Below are positions 28,540 through 37,391 of a stretch of 64,000 nucleotides of DNA, in pieces. A program made the translations under genes and the position numbers. Every line of letters begins with the position of its first letter. Positions within the stretch are counted from its first letter, which is position 1. Source of the stretch: Rhodobacteraceae bacterium (ex Bugula neritina AB1) (GTDB lineage Bacteria > Pseudomonadota > Alphaproteobacteria > Rhodobacterales > Rhodobacteraceae); NCBI GenBank assembly GCA_001730095.1, contig MDLF01000018.1, forward strand, positions 57,612 through 121,611. Reading direction: 5' to 3'. The notes beneath the pieces were generated by a model, which was not told the DNA's origin, searched no databases, and saw only the letters and a list, made by a program, of their open reading frames with translations.

Positions 28540-29463
28540 TCAGACCAGTGGGCTGTCAGCTTTGCGAGCGCGGTTCAGAACCACGCCCAGCAGCTGAGTG
28601 TGGCCAGCCAGCATTTTCTCGCAAGCGGCCAGTTGTGCGGCAGTGCTGGCCGTGCCGTCGGAGATCAGCAGCACCCCGTCCACCTGCGGCAGGAATGCTG
28701 CAGTGTCGTCATGCTCCAGCACTGGTGGCAAATCGAACAGGGCTGTATCGGCGTCGCTGTGCAGCATCAGCTCGTCCAGAACCGCGCCGCAGCTGCTGCT
28801 ATGCAGGATCTCAGCGGCATCCTGCCCCGCCGCTGCATTCAAGCCTACGGCCAGGGACGGCAGCGGACGCAGCAAATGTTCTTCCAGGGGGACGGCACCG
28901 GAAAGGAAGGCGCCCATATCCGCCTGAACAGGAATCCCCATCGCTTGCGCCACCCCGGGGCGGCGGAAATTCATGTCCATCAGCATGGTGCGGCTGCCGG
29001 GCACCCGAGCCAGACTGAGCGCAAGGTTCACCACCGAAAACGTCGTGCCGCAGCCTGCGGTCGGGGCCGTCACCGCCACCCGTTTCCAGCCGCGCGCCTT
29101 CAAAGTATGCAACAGCCGTGTGCGCAACAAATCAAAGGATTTGGCCGCGGGCGCGGTACGGAAGCGGCTGACCAGTGGCAGATGATTTTGCGCCCCTGTG
29201 CCGGTATCAAAGGGAATCTGACGGATACGGTTCCAAGGTTCCGGCAATGTGGCGGGCAATTGAGACGAACCGGGCGCGGACGGCGCTGCCAAGCGGTGCT
29301 CGGCTTCTGCTTCAGCGGAAGAAGGGGCAGCAGCCGCCGGTGCGCGGCGGCGGAACCGCTTGAAACCTTGCGCGCTCATGCCGTCCTGATCCTTTTTCAG
29401 TGTCTCCTGCGGGCCAAGCACAGGTTCGGAAGGAATGGCCCCTGATACTGCAAAATGCTTCAC
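28540..29463 (-). CDS. CpsD/CapB-type bacterial tyrosine kinase homologue with altered Walker A
   Basis: 307 residues. Fold and motifs follow BY-kinases: SFDLLRTRLLHTLKARGW, a Walker A position reading APTAGCGTTFS, Walker A' MLMDMNFRRPG and Walker B TALFDLPP. The invariant Lys of GKT is Thr (codon ACG; one base from AAG). The C terminus lacks an obvious Tyr cluster. Relatives control exopolysaccharide polymerisation by ATP-driven autophosphorylation with a Wzz partner, encoded here just downstream at 27171. With the Lys missing, catalytic activity is doubtful; it may be a scaffold or a damaged gene. The first 80 residues are low-complexity, and the start might be at an internal Met. Confidence 0.82.
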   Translation of the reverse strand: MKHFAVSGAIPSEPVLGPQETLKKDQDGMSAQGFKRFRRRAPAAAAPSSAEAEAEHRLAAPSAPGSSQLPATLPEPWNRIRQIPFDTGTGAQNHLPLVSRFRTAPAAKSFDLLRTRLLHTLKARGWKRVAVTAPTAGCGTTFSVVNLALSLARVPGSRTMLMDMNFRRPGVAQAMGIPVQADMGAFLSGAVPLEEHLLRPLPSLAVGLNAAAGQDAAEILHSSSCGAVLDELMLHSDADTALFDLPPVLEHDDTAAFLPQVDGVLLISDGTASTAAQLAACEKMLAGHTQLLGVVLNRARKADSPLV

Positions 29464-29535
29464 AACCCTGCTCCCTGCAATGGCCGGGTGATCTGCTGCT
29501 TGCGCCTTGCGCCCGGGCAGCCAATCACATGGACC

Positions 29536-30327
29536 TTAATATCCCGTGCCTTTCAGCACCACACCGGCGGTCCGCCAGATCAATGCCAGATCACCGCCCA
29601 GCGACAGCCTGCGCCAGTAACCTCTGTCTGCCTGTGCCCGGCTGGCAAAACTGCCTTCGTTGCGGACCGATACCTGCCAGGCACCGGTAATCCCCGGCCG
29701 CAAAGCAAAATATGCGCGTGCATCGCCATAAAGCGGCAGTTGCTCTGGCATCATCGGTCGCGGCCCGACCAAGCTCATGTCCCCCATGAGAACATTCCAC
29801 AGCTGCGGCAGTTCATCCAGCGAGGTTGCACGCAGGACCCGTCCCACGCGGGTAATTCGCGGATCGCTTTTGAGTTTCTGGGTTTCATCCCATTCCCGAC
29901 GCAGTGCCGGGTCGGCATCAAGATAATGCTGCAGCAGCTGATCCGCATCGCGCACCATGGTGCGCAGTTTCAGAATACGGAATGTCTGGCCGCCACGGCC
30001 CAGCCGCGCTTGGGTATAGAAAGGCTTGCCGCCTTCCAGCCACAGCGCCGCAGCACAGAGCGCGATCACAGGAAACACCACCGGCAGCCCGAGCAGCACC
30101 AGCAGCAGATCCAGCCCGCGCTTCCCTCTTGCAGCATACGTCCTGCCATCTTGCCCAAGTGCAGGCTTAGCCGACCGCGACGGCGCAAACCCGCTCAATA
30201 CGGCATTCATGTTTGCCGTCTTCACATGCAGTGAATTAAGAAACGGAACGGTCGTCCCAGACCAACCGCCTTCCGTATCAACACGCACATAAGGAAGCCC
30301 CACCCCTCCGGGAACCATGTCTTTCAT
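29536..30327 (-). CDS. ExoY-like undecaprenyl-phosphate sugar-1-phosphate transferase
   Basis: About 263 residues. A membrane helix ([20 protein letters not shown]) is followed by the bacterial sugar transferase domain: [52 protein letters not shown] and [19 protein letters not shown]. This enzyme loads the first sugar phosphate onto undecaprenyl phosphate, starting a repeat unit; ExoY uses galactose. The frame extends 21 codons upstream, but the ATG at 30327 has AAGGGG 7-8 nt before it and is preferred. It is the first gene of a minus-strand set with the CpsD-like and Wzz-like genes and faces a long AT-richer intergenic region. Confidence 0.92.
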   Translation of the reverse strand: MKDMVPGGVGLPYVRVDTEGGWSGTTVPFLNSLHVKTANMNAVLSGFAPSRSAKPALGQDGRTYAARGKRGLDLLLVLLGLPVVFPVIALCAAALWLEGGKPFYTQARLGRGGQTFRILKLRTMVRDADQLLQHYLDADPALRREWDETQKLKSDPRITRVGRVLRATSLDELPQLWNVLMGDMSLVGPRPMMPEQLPLYGDARAYFALRPGITGAWQVSVRNEGSFASRAQADRGYWRRLSLGGDLALIWRTAGVVLKGTGY

Positions 30328-31112
30328 TCCACACCCCTTGTTCCGGCAAAGACAGCTGCCGGTCTGCCGCTGAAAGCGACAGTCATTCAAAACTCGCCCT
30401 TACAGTCCGCAAGCCAATGGCCGCGGAATGCTTAGTGAGGTTTTCAGATCCAAAACGCGGCGCACGCCCCCGCACCCGCGTGTTTTTTTTGCTGCCGCCT
30501 TATCCCCTGGCAGCGGTGCAATCCTGCTCTCTGCCCTAATTAGGACAAATTTAGACAATGGCGCGTAAAAATCGCGCTTTTCCGGAAAAACACTCAAAAT
30601 CACGCCTATAGAGGCATCCAGCGGGAAACAATCGGCAGACCATTCAGGATCTGTTTCGCAATTCAGCCAGCTTGATCCAGAATCAAATCACCTTTCAGGT
30701 GAGGTAAGCTGCATCTTTGCGAGATCGTTGGGACGCTTTTTTGCGTTCAGGGCGTGCTCAAAACAAAAAAGGTGCACCTGGCAATTCTCTGTATCCGAAT
30801 TGGCGGCCTGCCCCTGACGGTCTTTTCAGAGAAAACTCGCTGCCTGCTGATTACTTATCTCCTGAATTCAAGACAACTCCCCATAATCAGCAATCGCGTA
30901 GCCATATGGTGGCCCGGCCCATTGTATCCGCATTGCCCACCGGGCCGGGCAGGATCGCAGACCGTTTCTGCACCAACGCCGATCCATAAAAGAGCGTGGC
31001 AGGGGCATACCTCCTGCCCTCTTTAACGCAGGACGAAGACAGGCCGCGCCCTTGCCCGAAGGTCGAAACACCGCCATAAACCGACCAACACCATAGCAAG
31101 GAAAGTGAGGGC
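30328..31112. promoter_or_regulatory. Long non-coding region upstream of exoY-like gene
   Basis: About 785 bp without a convincing gene, more A/T-rich than its surroundings and divergent between the ExoY-like gene and the DgoK-like gene, so it should hold both promoters. Visible structure: an exact TCACCT/AGGTGA repeat at 30688-30702, and a 9-bp GC-only inverted repeat at 30912-30920 and 30942-30950. Short open frames here have no family resemblance. Nothing else is identifiable. Confidence 0.5.
30912..30950. repeat. GC-rich inverted repeat
   Basis: GCCCGGCCC at 30912-30920 pairs exactly with GGGCCGGGC at 30942-30950 across a 21-nt loop. It could be a terminator or a leader structure for the gene at 31113; there is no T-run. 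Confidence 0.4.
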
Positions 31113-31964
31113 ATGATGCAGCCCCCTGACAGCGGCACCAGCTGGCTGGCCGCCAATCTGGACGGAAACATGCTGACTGCATGGAGTGTGACCGGCGGCG
31201 CCGCAACTCCGGCACAGGTTCTGCAGCTGCCGGACAACAGCCCGGCTGCGCTGGCTGAAAGCCTGCGCCAGCTGCGGACAGGCGAACAGCAGCCGGTTTT
31301 ATTGGGCGGCAGCACCTTGGCGCCGCTCCAGCAAGTTCCGGCTGCCCCTGCAAGGCTGGCTCCGGCGCCAGTTTCGCAGGGCGGCCTGAACATTCATGCG
31401 CTGCCAGGGCTGGCCCAGTCCGCGCCCGTCGGGATGATCCTGGGGGCCACTGCCCGGCTCCGCGGATTTCTGCAGCTGAACCCGGACTGGGATGGCGTGG
31501 TCTGCCTGCCGGGCAGCACCGTGACCCATTGGGTTCAAATCAGCGCCAAAGAAGCCGTCAGTTTTCAAAGTGCGCTGACCGGGCAGCTGGCGGCAGCAAT
31601 CGCCCAACCAATACTACTGGAGTCCGTCGGCGGTTTCACCAAAACGGCGCTGGCGGAAGCCGCTGCAGACAGCGTTGCCAAACCGGAGTTGCTGGCCGGG
31701 CGACTGGCAGCACTCCAGGCTGGCGTGTCGCTTGGCCAGATCCCTGCAGAGACCGCACGCGGGCGGCTTTGGGGGCTCTTGCTGGGGGCAGAGCTGGCTG
31801 CAGCGCGCCCTTATTGGCTTGGACAGAACCTTGCATTGGTGGCCGAAGCCCCGCTGCAACCGCTGTATGCCGCGGCGCTGGAGGCCCAAGGCCTGCCGGT
31901 TACGACAGCAGACCCGCTTCGCATGACATTGGAAGGGCTGCGCAGGGCCTGGTCCCCGGCCTGA
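31113..31964 (+). CDS. 2-dehydro-3-deoxygalactonokinase-like protein
   Basis: 283 residues. Resemblance to DgoK: an N-terminal DSGTS-like nucleotide loop, the central VVCLPGSTVTHWVQIS region and SFQSALTGQLAAAI. DgoK phosphorylates 2-keto-3-deoxygalactonate in the cytoplasm (De Ley-Doudoroff galactose route). Several usually conserved residues are changed (DWGTS reads DSGTS; PGTHTKW reads PGSTVTHW), so activity or substrate may differ. The start has GGAAAGTGAGG upstream. No aldolase or dehydratase of the pathway is beside it. Confidence 0.7.
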   Translation: MMQPPDSGTSWLAANLDGNMLTAWSVTGGAATPAQVLQLPDNSPAALAESLRQLRTGEQQPVLLGGSTLAPLQQVPAAPARLAPAPVSQGGLNIHALPGLAQSAPVGMILGATARLRGFLQLNPDWDGVVCLPGSTVTHWVQISAKEAVSFQSALTGQLAAAIAQPILLESVGGFTKTALAEAAADSVAKPELLAGRLAALQAGVSLGQIPAETARGRLWGLLLGAELAAARPYWLGQNLALVAEAPLQPLYAAALEAQGLPVTTADPLRMTLEGLRRAWSPA

Positions 31965-32109
31965 TCACCGCATCCGAATGCCTTCTGACACCGGCGAGCC
32001 ACATTAGGAAGACCGGCGGCGTATGCCTGCGTCTGCAAATTCCCAGGACAGTACCTTGCTTTTTTCACAGACTGGGTCACAGCACTGCGGTCCGTTGCCT
32101 GTTGCTGCT

Positions 32110-32919
32110 CTACTGATCTGCCGGGTCAGTCCTGAAGCGCGCCCCTTTGGCAGGCGGTGTTTCGGGCGGACCGGCAAAGCACTGGGCGATACGCATCCAG
32201 CTTTCCGCAGCTGCGCCGGAAACCTGCAGGCTGGTGTCGTCGATGCTGCGCACCTGGGTGACCACCTGGGCAAACTCCACTGCCCGCCCTTTGACGCAGA
32301 CCGCGCTCTGCGGCGCATTCCATTCCCAAACCACCCCTGACGGTGCGGTCAACTGAACAAATGGCGCAGGCTCCGGCGCCTCCAGTGCACGGTTGCGGAA
32401 ACTCCATCCATAGGTCACCACCCCGAGGTGCACGATGTTGCGGATACGGTCCTGTTCCTGCCGTTCTTGCGCCAGCAGATCAAACACTTCCTGACCGTGC
32501 GCCCAGGTTTCCATCTGCCGCGCAGTGATAGCGCTGAGCGCACTCATGTCCGGACCGATCCATCTCAGGCGCGCCTTGGGGTCTGCCGCTGCAAAAGCAT
32601 CGGCGCAGCGTTCTGCTCCCGCCAACCAGCCGTCGAACAACGCCCGGCCGCTTAGACCGTTCAGCCAGGGAAACTGACACGCCAGTATCGAGCGCCCCGC
32701 CTGCATGTCGCGCTGAACGGGCGCCATGAAGGCATCAAAGGCCTCCGCGCCCTGCAGCGATGCCTCAGCCGCCGCGTTGAACAGATGCAAATGGCCCAGC
32801 ACATGATCAATCGTCCAGCCTTTGAACTGGGTTTCGCGATGGAACTCCGCCTCTGGCAAGTCTTGAAGGATAGCTGCCAGGGCCCGGCTCTCAGCCCGGA
32901 AATCTTCAGCCTGCTGCAT
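32110..32919 (-). CDS. DinB/MDMPI-fold metal-binding protein (TIGR03084-like)
   Basis: 269 residues. The start shows the mycothiol-dependent maleylpyruvate isomerase / DinB-like four-helix fold: TQFKGWTIDHVLGHLHLFNAA, where the His of W-x-x-x-x-V-x-H-L is a metal ligand, and later ARQMETWAHGQEVFD with further His/Glu ligands. The C-terminal part (VQLTAPSGVVWEWN) is the extra domain seen in the TIGR03084 group. The reaction is unknown; proteobacteria lack mycothiol, so a different thiol or substrate is likely. It stands alone, convergent with the DgoK-like gene. Confidence 0.75.
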   Translation of the reverse strand: MQQAEDFRAESRALAAILQDLPEAEFHRETQFKGWTIDHVLGHLHLFNAAAEASLQGAEAFDAFMAPVQRDMQAGRSILACQFPWLNGLSGRALFDGWLAGAERCADAFAAADPKARLRWIGPDMSALSAITARQMETWAHGQEVFDLLAQERQEQDRIRNIVHLGVVTYGWSFRNRALEAPEPAPFVQLTAPSGVVWEWNAPQSAVCVKGRAVEFAQVVTQVRSIDDTSLQVSGAAAESWMRIAQCFAGPPETPPAKGARFRTDPADQ

Positions 32920-33019
32920 CTCCCCTCCTGTTTTGTCGCGCCACAGAGGTTAGCCAGGCATCACACCGCGTGGAAACCCGGACGGCACGTCACATGGGCC
33001 GCCGACGGCACCTGCCGCC

Positions 33020-34138
33020 TCAGGGCAGCGGGTCCGTTTTGAACAGGCGGATTTTCAGCCCGCCATGGGCCACTGGCGCGCCAAAGGGCAAAAACGGCAG
33101 GTTGGTGGCTTTGGCCAGAGAGGTTTCCGAGGTGACGATGCCCACGCGCCAGCCGGAAAACCGTTCCATCAGCACCTGCCCCAAAGCACCATAAAGCGCA
33201 TAGAGCAGTTTCTTGTTGCCGATCCGGGCGCCGTAGGGCGGGTTGACGATCACCAGACCGGGCAGGCCCTCCGGTCGCTGCAAATCGCTGACGGCAGCCT
33301 GGGTAAATCGGGTGATATCCGCAACGCTGGCACGTTCGGCATTGGCGCTGGACATCTCCACGGCGCCTGTGTTGCGGTCGGAGCCATAGAACAAAAGATC
33401 TGTCTCCTGCACTGCGCCCGTCTGCTTCAGTTCTTCCCATGCCGCCGCGTCAAACGTGGCGAGATTTTCAAACGCAAAGCGTCGGCTACGGCCCGGCAAC
33501 AGCGCCTTGGCGATCTCAGCGGCCTCGATCACGAAAGTACCTGAGCCGCACATCGGGTCCACGACCGGCTCCCTGCCGTCGAACCCGCATTCGCGCAGGA
33601 ACAGGGCGGCCAGGTTCTCGCGCATGGGCGCCTTGCCGACCGCGGATTTATGGCCGCGCTTGTGCAACCCCTCGCCCGAAGTGTCGACGCTGAAGACGCA
33701 CAGATTGTCTTCGATGCGAAGCTTCACGGTCAGCTCTGCGTCTTTGGTCACCGGCGCATCAAGGGTTTCGGCAATTGCCTTTTCTACCCGCTGGGCAGCG
33801 GCGCCGGCGTGATAGATCTTGGACTTCTTGTTGGTCGCAACCTCCACTTTTACCGGCACATCCGGGCGCAGCACGTCGCCCCAGGGAAACTTGCGCGACC
33901 GCTTGTCGAGCTGGGCCAGATGGAAGGCCCGGAATTCGCCAATCCTGGCCAGAACCCGTGCGGCGCCACGCACCGACAGGTTGGCCCGCCAGACATCCAC
34001 CCAGCCCCCCTGCACCGTAACCCCGCCGGGAACCGCCTTGGGCGCGGCAAAGCCCAGTTCCTTGGCCTCGGCCAGCAGCGCCTGCTCCAGTCCCGGCGCT
34101 GCGGTCAGGAAAATCTCAAAAGTGTCATTCTGCGTCAT
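33020..34138 (-). CDS. THUMP-domain class I RNA methyltransferase (RlmL-like)
   Basis: 372 residues. The N-terminal THUMP region (EIFLTAAPGLEQALLAEAKE) binds RNA; the C-terminal Rossmann domain carries VVDPMCGSGTFVIEAAEIA for S-adenosylmethionine and LVIVNPPYGARIGNK, the NPPY motif of base-N-methyltransferases. The family methylates guanines of 23S rRNA (RlmL/K) or tRNA. It is about half the length of E. coli RlmKL, so it is the single-domain form common in alphaproteobacteria. A housekeeping gene unrelated to the neighbouring clusters. Confidence 0.9.
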   Translation of the reverse strand: MTQNDTFEIFLTAAPGLEQALLAEAKELGFAAPKAVPGGVTVQGGWVDVWRANLSVRGAARVLARIGEFRAFHLAQLDKRSRKFPWGDVLRPDVPVKVEVATNKKSKIYHAGAAAQRVEKAIAETLDAPVTKDAELTVKLRIEDNLCVFSVDTSGEGLHKRGHKSAVGKAPMRENLAALFLRECGFDGREPVVDPMCGSGTFVIEAAEIAKALLPGRSRRFAFENLATFDAAAWEELKQTGAVQETDLLFYGSDRNTGAVEMSSANAERASVADITRFTQAAVSDLQRPEGLPGLVIVNPPYGARIGNKKLLYALYGALGQVLMERFSGWRVGIVTSETSLAKATNLPFLPFGAPVAHGGLKIRLFKTDPLP

Positions 34139-34312
34139 GCCGCCCTCTTTAGACGCAAAGCCTGCGCACGGCGACTGTTTTTTCCGATCCCGCCAGGGAA
34201 GAGTTTTCCGTCACGTCACAACCGGGAATGCTGCATTGCGGCACGGCCTCTGAACGGACAATTCTCCCACGGACACGTTGAATACACCAATTTTTTCAAT
34301 TACATTTCCATT

Positions 34313-34326
34313 ACTAAATTTTTAGT
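34313..34326. promoter_or_regulatory. Palindrome abutting a TTGACA box upstream of the glycerol transporter
   Basis: ACTAAATTTTTAGT is a perfect inverted repeat (6-bp arms, TT centre) followed directly by TTGACA at 34327-34332, about 85 bp before the transporter's first gene. The position fits a repressor operator over a -35 box. A good -10 hexamer at normal spacing is not evident. Confidence 0.4.
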
Positions 34327-34416
34327 TTGACAACATATTCCAACCTATGAAAGCTCTATGCCAGTCAGGTGCAGCCAATGCGCAGCTGGCCTCAAGAGAC
34401 TTTCAGGGAGGAAGAG

Positions 34417-36150
34417 ATGCGTAAGTATCTTCTCTCCGCAGCAGCCGTTTGCGCGGTGGTTGCGGGATCAATTGGCTATGCCGACGAAATGGCGGCCAAA
34501 AAATGGATTGATGAAGAATTCCAGCCGTCGGTCCTGACCAAAGATGAACAGCTTTCGGAAATGCAGTGGTTCATCAAGGCCGCCGAACCTTACAAAGGCA
34601 TGGAAATCAACGTGCTGTCGGAAGGCATTCCGACGCATTCCTATGAATCCGAAGTGCTGACCAAGGCGTTTGAGGAGATCACCGGCATCAAGGTGAACCA
34701 TCAGATCCTCGGCGAGGGCGAAGTGGTTCAGGCCGTGCAGACTCAGATGCAGACCAAGCGGAACCTTTATGACGGCTACGTCAATGACTCCGACCTGATC
34801 GGCACCCACTCGCGCCTGCAGCTGGCCTATAACCTGACCGACATGATGGCAGGCGACTTCAAGGATGTGACCAATCCGGGCCTCGACCTGGGTGACTTTA
34901 TGGGCACCCAGTTCACCACCGGCCCGGACGGCGACCTGTACCAGCTGCCCGACCAGCAGTTCGCGAACCTCTACTGGTTCCGCAAGGACTGGTTTGACCG
35001 CGAAGACCTGCAGGCCGCGTTCAAGGAAAAATACGGCTATGATCTGGGGGTGCCGGTCAACTGGTCCGCCTATGAGGACATCGCCGAATTCTTCAGCGAG
35101 CAGGTGAAGGAAATCGACGGCACCGCGATCTATGGCCACATGGATTACGGCAAGCGCGCGCCGGATCTTGGCTGGCGGATGACTGATGCCTGGCTGTCGA
35201 TGGCGGGCGCCGGCTCCAAAGGCGAGCCAAACGGCGTTCCGATCGATGAATGGGGCATCCGCATGGAAGCCGGTACTTGCAACCCGCAAGGCGCCAGCGT
35301 CAGCCGCGGCGGTGCTGCCAACGGTCCGGCGGCGGTCTATGCGATCCGCAAATGGGACGAATGGCTGCGCAAATACGCCCCCCCGGGTGCCGCATCCTAT
35401 GACTTCTACCAATCGCTGCCGGCCCTGGCACAGGGCAACGTGGCGCAGCAGATCTTCTGGTACACTGCGTTCACCGCTGACATGGTCAAGCCGCAGTCCG
35501 AAGGCAACAACACTGTCGACGCCGAAGGCACCCCGCTGTGGCGGATGGCGCCCAGCCCGCACGGCCCCTATTGGGAAAAAGGCCAGAAGGTCGGCTATCA
35601 GGACGTGGGCTCCTGGACATTCCTGAAATCCACGCCCGTCGACCGCGCGCAGGCGGCCTGGCTTTATGCCCAGTTCGTTGTGTCGAAAACCGTGGACGTG
35701 AAGAAATCCCATGTGGGTCTGACCTTCATCCGCGACAGCTCTATCAACCACGAAAGCTTCTCTGAGCGCGCACCCAAACTGGGCGGCCTGGTCGAGTTCT
35801 ACCGCTCGCCGGACCGTGTGGCATGGTCGCCGACAGGCGTGAACGTGCCTGACTATCCGAAGCTGGCCCAGATCTGGTGGCAGCAGATCGGTGACGTCAA
35901 CTCCGGCGCCTTCACCCCGCAGGAGGCGATGAACCGCTTGGCTGAGGAAATGGACATCACCATGGCTCGTATGCAGCGCGCAGATGAACAGGCCGGCGTC
36001 TATGGCGGCTGCGGTCCGCGCCTGAACGAGGAAAAGGACGCGGAATGGTGGTATGCCAATGGCGGCGCCAAGCCGCCGCTGGAGAACGAGAAACCCGCTG
36101 GCCAGACCGTCAACTATGACGAACTGGTGGCCCGCTGGGCAACTCAGTAA
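34417..36150 (+). CDS. glpV: Glycerol ABC transporter substrate-binding protein
   Basis: 577 residues. A signal peptide (about 1-22, cleaved near GYADE) leads into an extracellular solute-binding domain much longer than sugar-binding paralogues, as is usual for GlpV. Recognisable blocks are YDGYVNDSDLIGTHSRLQ, LYQLPDQQFANLYWFRKDW and KSHVGLTFIRDSSINHE. It captures glycerol in the periplasm for the permease pair GlpPQ. The ATG at 34417 follows GGGAGGAAGAG and gives the signal peptide, so the 16 upstream in-frame codons are not used. First gene of a six-gene operon V-S-T-P-Q-U. Confidence 0.92.
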   Translation: MRKYLLSAAAVCAVVAGSIGYADEMAAKKWIDEEFQPSVLTKDEQLSEMQWFIKAAEPYKGMEINVLSEGIPTHSYESEVLTKAFEEITGIKVNHQILGEGEVVQAVQTQMQTKRNLYDGYVNDSDLIGTHSRLQLAYNLTDMMAGDFKDVTNPGLDLGDFMGTQFTTGPDGDLYQLPDQQFANLYWFRKDWFDREDLQAAFKEKYGYDLGVPVNWSAYEDIAEFFSEQVKEIDGTAIYGHMDYGKRAPDLGWRMTDAWLSMAGAGSKGEPNGVPIDEWGIRMEAGTCNPQGASVSRGGAANGPAAVYAIRKWDEWLRKYAPPGAASYDFYQSLPALAQGNVAQQIFWYTAFTADMVKPQSEGNNTVDAEGTPLWRMAPSPHGPYWEKGQKVGYQDVGSWTFLKSTPVDRAQAAWLYAQFVVSKTVDVKKSHVGLTFIRDSSINHESFSERAPKLGGLVEFYRSPDRVAWSPTGVNVPDYPKLAQIWWQQIGDVNSGAFTPQEAMNRLAEEMDITMARMQRADEQAGVYGGCGPRLNEEKDAEWWYANGGAKPPLENEKPAGQTVNYDELVARWATQ

Positions 36151-36307
36151 GCCACTCCTCCCGGTCCGGCCAGCGATCCCCATCATCTGGCCGGACTTGT
36201 CAGGGCCCCGGAAGACTCTTTCCCGTCATCCGGGGCCGTTTCCCCCAAGATACTGCGTGCGCCTGCCCTGCGCACAAACAGGCCGCCTGCCGGAAAGTCA
36301 AAGCAAG

Positions 36308-37384
36308 ATGGCACTCGAACTAAAAGACGTGACCAAGCGCGTCGGCGCCATTCAGCACATCAAGGAAACCTCGCTGCTGCTGGAACCCGGTCACTTCAAC
36401 GTCCTCCTGGGCGCCACCGGCTCAGGCAAGACTTCTCTGATCAAACTGATGGCGGGCCTCGACCCGATGGCCAGCGGCCAGGTGCTGATGGATGGCGAGG
36501 ATGTCAGCCGTCTCAGCACTCAGAAGCGCAACATCAGCCTGGTGCATCAGTTCTTCATCAACTACCCGCATATGACGGTTTTCGAGAACATCGCTTCGCC
36601 GCTGAAAGTGGCCGGGATGGCGAAGTCGGAAATCGCAGACCGTGTCGAGGAAGCCGCCGCAATCCTGCAGCTGAAGCCGATGCTGCACCGCCGCCCGCAT
36701 GAGCTGTCCGGCGGCCAGCAGCAGCGCTGCGCGCTGGCCCGCGCAATCGCCAAGGAAAGCCGCGCAGTGTTCCTGGATGAGCCGCTGGCCAATCTCGACT
36801 ACAAGCTGCGCGAAGAACTGCGCGACCAGCTGCCCGAACTGTTCGCAGGCCGCGGCGCAGTGGTGGTCTATGCCACCTCCGAACCGGAAGAGGCGCTGCT
36901 GCTGGGCGGCAAGACTGCGCTGATGCGCGACGGGCGTGTCACTCAGTTCGGCGCCACCGCCGAGATCTACCGCAACCCCGGAAATATTGATGCGGCACGG
37001 GTGTTCTCCGACCCGCCGATCAACACCGCCAGGATCATCAAGCAGGGCAGCATGGCCCGCCTTGGCGCAGGCGTCACCTGGGAGCTGAGCGGCAGTGCAG
37101 CGACCCTCAGCGATGGCAGCTACACCATCGCGGTCCGCCCCCACCACGTGCTTCCCGTCGCCCGCGACAGCGCCAAAGTGCAGCTGTCGGGCCGGGTTCA
37201 GGTCACCGAACTCTCCGGCTCCGAAAGCTCGGCCCATTTCGACATGGGCACAGGATCGGACACCGGCAGTTGGGTCTCGCTGGCCCATGGCGTCCACCCC
37301 TACCGTGTGGGTGAGCTGCACGACTTTTACATGGACCCCGCGCAGGCATATTTCTTTGCCCCCGACGGCAGCCGTGCGGCATGA
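36308..37384 (+). CDS. glpS: Glycerol ABC transporter ATP-binding protein GlpS
   Basis: 358 residues. ABC ATPase with Walker A LLGATGSGKTSLI, signature HELSGGQQQRCALARA, Walker B AVFLDEPLANLDYK and a C-terminal OB-like regulatory region with IAVRPHHVLPV. The Q-loop and H-loop regions diverge from MalK-type ATPases (TSEPEEALLL where THD is usual), known for this GlpS/GlpT pair. It forms a heterodimer with GlpT to power glycerol uptake. It starts 157 bp after glpV; the ribosome-binding site is weak, and the gap may hold an attenuating structure that lowers ATPase levels relative to the binding protein (inference). Confidence 0.92.
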   Translation: MALELKDVTKRVGAIQHIKETSLLLEPGHFNVLLGATGSGKTSLIKLMAGLDPMASGQVLMDGEDVSRLSTQKRNISLVHQFFINYPHMTVFENIASPLKVAGMAKSEIADRVEEAAAILQLKPMLHRRPHELSGGQQQRCALARAIAKESRAVFLDEPLANLDYKLREELRDQLPELFAGRGAVVVYATSEPEEALLLGGKTALMRDGRVTQFGATAEIYRNPGNIDAARVFSDPPINTARIIKQGSMARLGAGVTWELSGSAATLSDGSYTIAVRPHHVLPVARDSAKVQLSGRVQVTELSGSESSAHFDMGTGSDTGSWVSLAHGVHPYRVGELHDFYMDPAQAYFFAPDGSRAA

Positions 37385-37391
37385 GGCATCA

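Noticed and set aside
34468..36186. Minus-strand frame of 572 codons opposite glpV
   Set aside because: No recognisable domain; explained by codon bias of the real binding-protein gene.
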